Assembly: GCA_018673485.1 (NCBI GenBank)
Contig: JABHCP010000021.1
Span: 1 to 40,574, forward strand
Reading direction: 5' to 3'
From: Candidatus Uhrbacteria bacterium
Lineage (GTDB): Bacteria > Patescibacteriota > Patescibacteriia > UBA9934
DNA: 40,574 nucleotides
The translations under genes were made by a program, and so were the position numbers. The notes beneath the pieces were generated by a model. The model did not search any database. It worked only from the letters and a program-made list of their open reading frames with translations, and was not told where the DNA came from. The stretch's first letter is position 1. Every line of letters starts with the position of its first letter. Below are positions 27,015-34,592 of this stretch, in pieces.

Positions 27015-27299
27015 ATGGACAAGCGACTAACAAAGTCTCAGTTGATGACCGCTATGGCTGAGAAGTGGGGTGTATCTAAGAAAGAGGCTGAAGAGCAGTA
27101 CAACACATTGGTTGAGCTCATGTACGAAGAGATCAAGCGATGTGGAGAGATCATGCTTCCTGGTCTAGGAAAGATGGCAAAGAAGCATCGAAATGCTCGA
27201 ATGGGACGAAATCCTGCAACAGGAGAGTCAATCCACATTCCTGCAAAGACTGTTCTAAAGTTTGGAGTAAACAAAGCGGCAAAAGACGCATTGTTGTAA
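27015..27299 (+). CDS. HU/IHF family DNA-binding protein
   Basis: KSQLMTAMAEKWGVSKKEAEEQYNTLVELMYEEIKRCGEIMLPGLGKMAKKHRNARMGRNPATGESIHIPAKTVLKF. Confidence 0.95.
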   Translation: MDKRLTKSQLMTAMAEKWGVSKKEAEEQYNTLVELMYEEIKRCGEIMLPGLGKMAKKHRNARMGRNPATGESIHIPAKTVLKFGVNKAAKDALL

Positions 27300-27452
27300 G
27301 GAAAATATAAAATCAGCTCCCTCACTCACCATATCGAGTGCAACGAGATATCTTTTAGAAGATCCCTCACTGCGTTCGGGATGGGGTGTGCGGCGAGCTG
27401 ATTTTTGTTTTTTCATCTACCCCTTGATCTGTTTTGCAAAACGCAGTAATCT

Positions 27453-28631
27453 ATGGCCATTATGAAGCGCAAGCTACTACTATTTTTCATAGCTCTTATA
27501 GTGATAGTCGTATTTGTGTTTGGTGTGAGTGCTATCGTGCAAGATTGGTCATGGGATGATGCACAGATGAAGCAAATTGAAAGTGTGTTAGATGAGGTCT
27601 CTGCAACACGATTGAATTCTGGCGAGTCAGATGTTGATTTTGGAGATAGTTCGCAGATCAATGTTTTGTTGTTAGGTCTTGATGCTCGTCAGGAGGATGA
27701 GGATCCACATTGCGATGCGATTCATATGTTTACACTCGATCTTGTTGATTGGGATATGGTAATTACCACTGTGCCGCGCGGAACATACGCTTATATTCCA
27801 CGGCAATTGGAAGAGACTGAATATTATTTAGCCAACGCCTGTTCGTATGAAGGGTTGGAGTATGGGATAGATCAAATAGAGAAAGTGGTTGGTGTGCAGG
27901 CGGACTATGTCGCGACTGTTAATTTTTCGCAGACTTTGGGGATACTAAGATTGTTTGACCTGCCAACAACGGAAACTTTGCAGTGGTTGCGTCATCGGCA
28001 GAGTTACCAAATTGGTGAACCTCAGCGTGCTCATAATCAAGCGGTGTTTATAAAGGACATGATTGTTGATCATTTACATAAGTTTGAGAGTGGCTTCACT
28101 CTCCCAATGCAATATCTGCTTTATTCGTTTGTCGACACTGACATGGACTTTGCTGTCGTGCGTGCATTGCTCGAGGGTTATATCGATGCCAGCATAGACG
28201 AGAATCCAGACAATATTAAGCTCGTTATGAGGCCTTATTATGAGACTGTTGATTATCATTATGATCCCGAGACTGTTGAAGGGCAAATTGAAGACTGGGT
28301 AGATTTTTTACGGCCGTATTTATCATCTGAAGATTTGAGTGAGTTGTCACTCGATGAGATCCAAGGCTCGATCATTGCATATCTATCAGATTCACTTACC
28401 TCAGGAGAATCAGTTGAACATATCATAGAGGGTAAGTTGTGGTTGCAAATTGAAGATGGTGATACTCGCGAGGAGTTGCATTATTTAGCAGTAGAAGTTT
28501 ACGTGGGGCAACTTGAAGGACCTGACGCCATCATCGACACACTGAGTTTATATATTTTAGAAAAAGAAGCACTCGAGCTTGACGACTGGGCGCAGAGAGG
28601 AAAAGAGCTGCTGGTAAATATGGTAGAATAA
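27453..28631 (+). CDS. LytR-CpsA-Psr (LCP) family protein
   Basis: NVLLLGLDAR, CDAIHMFTLDL, ITTVPRGTYAYIP, WLRHRQSYQIGEPQRAHNQAVFIKDMI. Confidence 0.85.
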   Translation: MAIMKRKLLLFFIALIVIVVFVFGVSAIVQDWSWDDAQMKQIESVLDEVSATRLNSGESDVDFGDSSQINVLLLGLDARQEDEDPHCDAIHMFTLDLVDWDMVITTVPRGTYAYIPRQLEETEYYLANACSYEGLEYGIDQIEKVVGVQADYVATVNFSQTLGILRLFDLPTTETLQWLRHRQSYQIGEPQRAHNQAVFIKDMIVDHLHKFESGFTLPMQYLLYSFVDTDMDFAVVRALLEGYIDASIDENPDNIKLVMRPYYETVDYHYDPETVEGQIEDWVDFLRPYLSSEDLSELSLDEIQGSIIAYLSDSLTSGESVEHIIEGKLWLQIEDGDTREELHYLAVEVYVGQLEGPDAIIDTLSLYILEKEALELDDWAQRGKELLVNMVE

Positions 28632-28653
28632 GCGGGTAATACAACCCGCTTTT

Positions 28654-29487
28654 ATGTTTATAATAAAGTCCAGTGGTAAAAAAGTAGAGTTTGATTCCAA
28701 GAAAGTCAGATCAAGCATGTTGCGTTCAGGCGCTGACTTGAAAACAGCTGATGCTGTTCTGGCAGAACTGCAAAAACAATTGCACAGTGGCATGACCACA
28801 AAGCAGGTTTATAAAATTGTATATGATGAACTTAAGCGTCGTACGGCATGCACAGCTTGTCGGTATAATCTGCGCAATGCATTACTTAGGCTTGGGCCAG
28901 CTGGATATAATTTCGAGAAATACGTTGCTTCGATTTTGAAAGCTTATAGTTATGATGCACATGTTCCTGATCAGGAAATTGAAGGGTCGTGCGTAATGCA
29001 CGAAGTAGATGTTGTGGCAGAAAAGGATCATCGCATTATTTTCATCGAGGCAAAGTTTAGAAATAGATTTAATGATAATGTTGATTTAAAGGATACGATG
29101 GCAACGTGGGCAAGGTTTTTGGATCTTGTTGATGGTTCAGCTGTAGGGAAGTGTCAGCATTTTGATGAAGCTTGGATTGTAACAAACGCCCGATTTTCAG
29201 ATCGAGCTCGGCAGTTTGGAATCTGCAAAGGTATCCACATGATTGGCTGGAATATTCCCCAAGAGAGAACATTTGCAAAGATGGTAGATAACGTTTCCCT
29301 TTACCCTGTGACAGTGCTCGACGATCTATCACAGACTGAACTCGACAAGCTCTCACATCACGGAATAATGCTTTGTAAAGAAGTGATTGAAATCGATTCA
29401 AATGAACTGCAGGAAAAGTTAGATGTGTCAGAAAAGCGTGCGATAGAAATTATTCAAATGTGTTCGGAGGTGGTGGGAGAGGAGTAG
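28654..29487 (+). CDS. ATP-cone domain fused to Mrr-like restriction endonuclease domain
   Basis: N-terminal KSSGKKVEFDSKKVRSSMLRSGAD (ATP-cone); C-terminal YNFEKYVASILKAYSYDA...EVDVVAEKDHRIIFIEAKF (Mrr/PD-(D/E)XK-like). Confidence 0.8.
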   Translation: MFIIKSSGKKVEFDSKKVRSSMLRSGADLKTADAVLAELQKQLHSGMTTKQVYKIVYDELKRRTACTACRYNLRNALLRLGPAGYNFEKYVASILKAYSYDAHVPDQEIEGSCVMHEVDVVAEKDHRIIFIEAKFRNRFNDNVDLKDTMATWARFLDLVDGSAVGKCQHFDEAWIVTNARFSDRARQFGICKGIHMIGWNIPQERTFAKMVDNVSLYPVTVLDDLSQTELDKLSHHGIMLCKEVIEIDSNELQEKLDVSEKRAIEIIQMCSEVVGEE

Positions 29488-29565
29488 AGCGTTCGTCATC
29501 CTGAGCGAGCGGAGCGAGTCGATTCCAAGTCCTCCGCAGCTTTAGCGAAGGGGGAAGGATCTACT
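29488..29565. repeat. Interspersed repeat of the GTCATCCTGAGCGAGCGGAGCGAGTCG...AAGGATCT type
   Basis: gttcgtcatcctgagcgagcggagcgagtcga...gaaggatct; related motif agtagatccttcactccgtttaagatgaca at 36881-36911. Confidence 0.7.
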
Positions 29566-29581
29566 TACTATAAAACGATAG

Positions 29582-29605
29582 ACACCCCGCCAGAGAGCGG
29601 GGTGT
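29582..29605 (-). terminator. Cassette 6 terminator
   Basis: acaccccgc-tctctg-gcggggtgt hairpin. Confidence 0.7.
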
Positions 29606-29625
29606 TTTGAGGACGAGCGCGAGGA

Positions 29626-29937
29626 CTAGTTGATGCCGAAGCCGATGTCGCGGATGTGTGGATCGGGATGATCGACTTCGATGGCCTGTAGGTCGTTGTT
29701 CGCGGCCATGATCATCATGACCACGAAATCGATCATCGAGTCGGTCAGCGGCTCGTCGAAGAAGAGCTCGCTCTCTCCGTCGATGTAGACACGGCGCGAT
29801 CGTCCGCGACGCATACCGAACTCCATGAACATGCTGTTCTGGTTCTTGTCGAAGATGATGCGTGTGCCGACTCGTACTCTGGTTGACGAGTTGTCGTCAA
29901 AAGTGAGGAGGAAAGGTTCTATGATGCGAGACGCCAT
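29626..29937 (-). CDS. ORFan protein (cassette 6), start MASRIIEPF
   Basis: SD-like cggagagg upstream of internal ATG at 29937; the ORF-track start at 30003 lies at the -10 box and is therefore unlikely. Confidence 0.65.
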   Translation of the reverse strand: MASRIIEPFLLTFDDNSSTRVRVGTRIIFDKNQNSMFMEFGMRRGRSRRVYIDGESELFFDEPLTDSMIDFVVMMIMAANNDLQAIEVDHPDPHIRDIGFGIN

Positions 29938-30002
29938 GTTGAGTCCTCTCCGGGTTTCACACCGGCGTTTAGTGGATTCGGTGTCGAGGTGTTCGACGTG
30001 CA

Positions 30003-30031
30003 AAATTAGCCTATTTTCTTATTGTTGTCAA
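30003..30031 (-). promoter_or_regulatory. Sigma70-type promoter of cassette 6: TTGACA-17-TAATTT
   Basis: Reverse complement ttgaca-acaataagaaaataggc-taattt. Confidence 0.78.
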
Positions 30032-30142
30032 TATCAAAGCAATTGGGGTCGGGCCGTTGATTGTAGCGTTTCGTACTTTTGTAAGGGTTTTTTTGTTTCT
30101 TTAAATATCTTCTCTTGAGTTTAAATGATCTATTTTTCCTTT

Positions 30143-30180
30143 AAAATATTAAAACGCTACAATCCACGACCCGGCACCGT
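30143..30180 (-). repeat. 38-nt repeat, copy of 13784-13821 with one mismatch, inverted
   Basis: Reverse complement acggtgccgggtcgtggattgtagcgttttaatatttt. Confidence 0.9.
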
Positions 30181-30234
30181 GATGGGTATTAAGCTGTGTT
30201 CTGGGTTCTGGTGTCTGGGTTCTGCACACCCCCA

Positions 30235-30263
30235 TTGACAAAAACCGTCGTATCCTCTACTAT
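30235..30263 (+). promoter_or_regulatory. Promoter upstream of rpmB: TTGACA-17-TACTAT
   Basis: ttgaca 30235-30240, 17-nt spacer, tactat 30258-30263. Confidence 0.7.
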
Positions 30264-30285
30264 TACGCCTGTAAACCTATATTTT

Positions 30286-30513
30286 ATGTCAAAGAAATGC
30301 GCAGTTACTGGCAAGAAACCACTTACTGGAAATAACGTCAGTCACTCTAAAGTAAAAACAAAGCGAAGACAGATACCAAACCTTCAGAAGAAGCGTTTGC
30401 TTAATCCTGCAACAGGACGAATGGTCACGCTTTCAGTATCAGCTCGAGGGCTTCGAACACTTGCAAAGTGGCTCAAGGAAGGAAAGAAGTACGACCTACT
30501 GAAGTTAAAATAG
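30286..30513 (+). CDS. rpmB: 50S ribosomal protein L28
   Basis: MSKKCAVTGKKPLTGNNVSHSKVKTKRRQIPNLQKKRL. Confidence 0.96.
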   Translation: MSKKCAVTGKKPLTGNNVSHSKVKTKRRQIPNLQKKRLLNPATGRMVTLSVSARGLRTLAKWLKEGKKYDLLKLK

Positions 30514-30585
30514 AATTCAAAAGAATAAGACCTATATGACCTATAGGTCTTATTTTGTTATAATAAAATTATTAAAAGGAGGACT

Positions 30586-31935
30586 ATGTCAAAAAATAAA
30601 TCTTTAGCACATGTTGTTGCGGTTAACATGGGCTATGGTCACGAAAGGCCAGCGCACTCACTTCGTCATTTAGCTTCGAAGGGGAAAATTATTATTGCAA
30701 ATGACTATGATGGCATTCCAGCGGCTGATAAAAAGTTGTGGGAGGACGGCCGTAAGTTGTACGAAAAAATATCCAGATTTAAAAAAGTTCCAATACTTGG
30801 AAAAATAGTTTTTGGGATCATGGATGAGTTGCAGAGGATTCCTGAGTTCTATCCAAGGCGTGATCTTTCCAAAACGTCTTTGCAAGTTTGGCAGTTTTAT
30901 CAATTAATCAGACGTCGAGGTTGGATGAAACATTTGATAGCCGAATTGGCGAAGGATCCAAAGCCACTCATTTGTACTTTTATGACTCCGGCATTTGCTG
31001 CTGAGGAACATGGCTATCCTGGGGAGATTTATGTTTTAGCAACCGATGCGGATATTTCGCGAGCTTGGGCGCCAATGCACCCAAAGAAATCAAGGATAAA
31101 ATATTTGGCACCTACGGGGCGCGTTCAGGAGCGATTGAAGTTGTATGGAGTGCCAGCTGAGAACATTGAGCTTACCGGTTTTCCACTGCCAATCAATGCT
31201 GTTGGTGGTGCAGTCCCAAAGGCGGCACACTCTGACATGGCTCGGCGTATTTGTCATCTAGATCCAAAGGCGATCTTTACCTCTCGTTCGGAGAAGACTC
31301 TAAAAGCTCACCTTGGTGCAACGTACTGTAAAGATGTGCGAAAGAAAAATGGGAAGCCAATTTCATTGGCGTTCTTGGTTGGTGGCGCTGGTGCGCAGCG
31401 TGAGATTGGAGCCGTAATTACGGAAAGTCTTAAAAGAGAGATAAGGCAAAAGAAGATCAAGTTAACATTGGTTGCGGGGACTAGGCCTGAGGTGGCAAAG
31501 TTTTTTGAAGATGCTATCTCCAAGGCTGGACTTGCAAAAGAACGAAAGCTGGGATTGGTCAATGTGATGTACGAACAGGATCGTGCAAAATATTTCACTC
31601 AGTTTGAAAAGGCAATTAGAGGATTTGATATTTTGTGGACAAAGCCTTCCGAGATCTCATTCTATACTGGCTTGGGGATTCCAATTATCATGGCACCAAC
31701 TGTAGGATCACAAGAGGACTTTAACCACCGATGGATTACGCAGATGGCAGGTGGTATGGATCAATTCGATCCAAAATATACAAATGAATGGTTGTTCGAC
31801 TGGATTAATTCAGGTGCGCTCGCGCGTATGGCGTGGAATGGATATATCGAAGCGCCAACTCATGGGGCATACAGAATTGAGGACGTTGTATCAGGTAGGC
31901 CAAATACGATTCATGATTTGCCATTGGTGGTTTAA
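30586..31935 (+). CDS. Putative GT-B-fold glycosyltransferase-like protein
   Basis: N-terminal MGYGHERPAHSLRHLA and C-terminal WTKPSEISFYTGLGIPIIMAPTVGSQEDFN resemble MurG/monogalactosyldiacylglycerol synthase-type motifs; remote. Confidence 0.5.
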   Translation: MSKNKSLAHVVAVNMGYGHERPAHSLRHLASKGKIIIANDYDGIPAADKKLWEDGRKLYEKISRFKKVPILGKIVFGIMDELQRIPEFYPRRDLSKTSLQVWQFYQLIRRRGWMKHLIAELAKDPKPLICTFMTPAFAAEEHGYPGEIYVLATDADISRAWAPMHPKKSRIKYLAPTGRVQERLKLYGVPAENIELTGFPLPINAVGGAVPKAAHSDMARRICHLDPKAIFTSRSEKTLKAHLGATYCKDVRKKNGKPISLAFLVGGAGAQREIGAVITESLKREIRQKKIKLTLVAGTRPEVAKFFEDAISKAGLAKERKLGLVNVMYEQDRAKYFTQFEKAIRGFDILWTKPSEISFYTGLGIPIIMAPTVGSQEDFNHRWITQMAGGMDQFDPKYTNEWLFDWINSGALARMAWNGYIEAPTHGAYRIEDVVSGRPNTIHDLPLVV

Positions 31936-31985
31936 AAAATAAGAAGATTAAAAACCGGTAATACGCCGGTTTTTACTTTATTTTT

Positions 31986-32546
31986 CTATGCAGCTCTTCT
32001 ACTCATACTTGCCAGTAGTTCTTTTTGTGAAATTTCTTGAGCGACTTGTATCTTAGATTGCTTAAGTACTTCGATTTTTTGTTGCAGTTCTCGCAATTCT
32101 GTAAGCTTAGCGGTGTTTGGGTCTGTAGTGAAAGCGCCTCCAACCTTTCTCCAAAAAAGACTTTTCCTGCCAGATGCATACTTGGCAATCTCTTTTGATT
32201 TTATTCCTCCATTTTTTATTTCGATTGCAAGGTTTTTTCTTTTTTGTTCTGCTGATTCAATCTGTTGCGTGATGTGTTCAAGGAGTTCTTCTAGGTCATT
32301 TGATTCCAGTTCTTGAGCTGGGCGAATGTCAGTGGCAATTTCTTGCGTTCTCGCTTTTGCAATTTTAAGATCGTCTACCGTTTCTGCTTGCTCCCTCGAT
32401 TGTTCTCTTTTTAGTTCTATTAATTTGCTTTTTGCTTGATCACGCTCAGCATTCCCCTGGGATCCTCGCATAGTATCCACCGACTTGTGCATCGATGCAA
32501 GCCCTCTGTCAATCGGATCTCCCACTGATTCGCGCTTATGTATCAT
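31986..32546 (-). CDS. Hypothetical coiled-coil protein, 186 aa
   Basis: Charged heptad-rich ORF; terminator-like aaaccggtaatacgccggttttt just downstream. Confidence 0.6.
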   Translation of the reverse strand: MIHKRESVGDPIDRGLASMHKSVDTMRGSQGNAERDQAKSKLIELKREQSREQAETVDDLKIAKARTQEIATDIRPAQELESNDLEELLEHITQQIESAEQKRKNLAIEIKNGGIKSKEIAKYASGRKSLFWRKVGGAFTTDPNTAKLTELRELQQKIEVLKQSKIQVAQEISQKELLASMSRRAA

Positions 32547-32780
32547 AAAAGTATTTTATGAATAGAGTTTAACATAATTATAATAGCTTTGTATATGCAA
32601 TATAGAATTGTGGAGTAAATAGATCTCGCAGCCTGCCGGTAAGCGAGTCCTGGGTGTCGAGATGATGACAAGGTTCTCCATTTCGAAGGACATCCGGTGT
32701 TCAAGAAATTTTCTATCATTAATAGTTAAGTTTCGAGTGGAAGCTCATTTGTTAACGTTTACTTAAGATTTTTTTGTTAC

Positions 32781-32820
32781 TGACATCACATAAGGTCCGA
32801 TCGGACCTTATGTGATGTCA
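32781..32820. repeat. 40-bp perfect loop-less palindrome centred on CGATCG
   Basis: tgacatcacataaggtccga|tcggaccttatgtgatgtca. Confidence 0.95.
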
Positions 32821-32950
32821 TTGTTTATTTATTGATGAGCCCTTATTGACTTTTGTGTGCTATTTTGATTAAATTGCATGTCCCCGGACAACCTCTGCAG
32901 GAGGGGCGAGAACGGGATAAATCAACACCCAGCCCCTTCAAGGAGGGATC

Positions 32951-33832
32951 ATGAGCGAAGATGTCGTACCCTTGGAACCCAAGAACCCAGTGAACAGGCG
33001 GAAAATGATGGCCTGGGCACGTGGGAAGGTTCAAGATGAGCTTGATGCTGCGAAGTGGCAGGTAGATCTTGCCAATACAAAGGCGCGTCGGGCTAGGCTT
33101 TGGGCGATAGCTTTTGCTGTGCCGTCCTTGGCCGCTGTTGCCGCTGCGACCACTGGTCTGACTGCTTGGGCTGGGTACTCGGTACTCCAGTCACAGTACA
33201 GCCTAGATCATCTGAGTCCGGCAGAAGTGTGTGCTGATCATGACATGGTACCGGCGCTCGACTTCAGCACAGGTTCGAACTTCACCGATGCGTGCATGGA
33301 GCCCGTGTTGTTGGGAGATGATGAGCTGGAGACCTGGTCATACAACTTGTGGTTTTACGCGCAGGATGTCGATGGCTGGTGGCCGATACCAAGCGATGCG
33401 TTGCATGCCTTCAACTTCATTCCGCTTGTCAGCGAAGGTCAGCGAGCGCGCTACGCGCAGGAAAGTGACGATGAGTTGTTCCGAGAGGACTTTCGACAGC
33501 TCGAGGCGCTGTGTGCCCTGGGTGGCGGTCGTCTGATTGCGCGAAGTGGCGGCAGTCTCGAGTTCGATGGAGTTTTCAATCGTAAACAAGGTTGGAGTAT
33601 CCAAGGAGTCGAGTCTCATGTCGAGGCTTTCACTTGGTGTCAGGGTGTTATCGAGCCTGGGAAGATCTTCCACTATGCACCCAAGGCACGTAGGCCTTAT
33701 GAGAAGTGTGAAGGTGAGCAACCAGAGAAAGGTGAAGCGGACACTCGTAAGTGCTCTTGGGTCGTTCTCGAGGACTATGACAACTCGCAACACATGACGG
33801 TCGTTGCGACTAACGCAGTGCTGCACTTCTAG
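32951..33832 (+). CDS. ORFan single-TM protein (cassette 7), 293 aa
   Basis: SD aaggaggg upstream of ATG; TM segment AFAVPSLAAVAAATTGLTAWAGY; dedicated terminator; GC-rich. Confidence 0.75.
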   Translation: MSEDVVPLEPKNPVNRRKMMAWARGKVQDELDAAKWQVDLANTKARRARLWAIAFAVPSLAAVAAATTGLTAWAGYSVLQSQYSLDHLSPAEVCADHDMVPALDFSTGSNFTDACMEPVLLGDDELETWSYNLWFYAQDVDGWWPIPSDALHAFNFIPLVSEGQRARYAQESDDELFREDFRQLEALCALGGGRLIARSGGSLEFDGVFNRKQGWSIQGVESHVEAFTWCQGVIEPGKIFHYAPKARRPYEKCEGEQPEKGEADTRKCSWVVLEDYDNSQHMTVVATNAVLHF

Positions 33833-33854
33833 TAGTTCAGGTATCGACGAATAT

Positions 33855-33883
33855 ACGCCGCTAAGGGTACTCCCTGGCGGCGT
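33855..33883 (+). terminator. Cassette 7 terminator
   Basis: acgccgctaagggtactccctggcggcgt followed by ttgtgctt. Confidence 0.7.
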
Positions 33884-34014
33884 TTGTGCTTAATCCATGC
33901 CCGCCGAAGCTTTAGCGAAGGAGGGTTGACATTCTTGATATATAATGTAAAACTAGCGCGTCGGCTACGGATATCTTTCCGACGACACGCGATCCAGTTA
34001 GGAGGTATCGCATC

Positions 34015-34380
34015 ATGACTACCCGGAAGCCCGCGCACGAAGCACTACTCGATCACCTGAACCACCTGGTCGCTCAGGGTGGGCTGGCAGAGCCCGAGAA
34101 GGGAGGGCAGATGCAGTACCGCGAATTCTACGCCCTGTCAGGGCTCAAGAACCGCGTGAACAGCGTCGCGATCCCCAACGGCAACGGCGAAGCGCGCGAG
34201 ATCGCGCAGCAGATCAACCAGCGGCTGAGCAAGCTCTACGAGCTGGCCATCGACCCCGGGGTCGGCGAGGAGATCACGGCCATGATCGAGGGCCTCACCA
34301 GCGACTACCTGGTGAGCGAGCCGGTCGCCATCATCCCTCCGCGTTCGAGCGCCGAGAACATCGGCATGTCCGACATCTAG
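34015..34380 (+). CDS. ORFan protein (cassette 8), 121 aa
   Basis: SD taggaggtatcgcatc-ATG; strongly GC-rich (38 of 60 nt are G/C in 34021-34080 by hand count). Confidence 0.75.
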   Translation: MTTRKPAHEALLDHLNHLVAQGGLAEPEKGGQMQYREFYALSGLKNRVNSVAIPNGNGEAREIAQQINQRLSKLYELAIDPGVGEEITAMIEGLTSDYLVSEPVAIIPPRSSAENIGMSDI

Positions 34381-34403
34381 CACGCTTGCGTGCATCGTAC
34401 TTA

Positions 34404-34427
34404 CCCTCGGCAGAGATCTGTCGGGGG
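34404..34427 (+). terminator. Cassette 8 terminator
   Basis: ccctcggcagagatctgtcggggg followed by ttt. Confidence 0.75.
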
Positions 34428-34592
34428 TTTGAGCTTTGTGGGATAAGGTGATAGAGGATTAAGAGGTGATGAAAGGTGATTAAAGGTTGATGAGGTGATT
34501 AGAAGTGATGAAAGGATTTGAAGTTTGTGGATAATTTTCACTGCCTACTGCCTACTGCATTCTGCCTACTGGTGTGATAAAATACCCCCACT

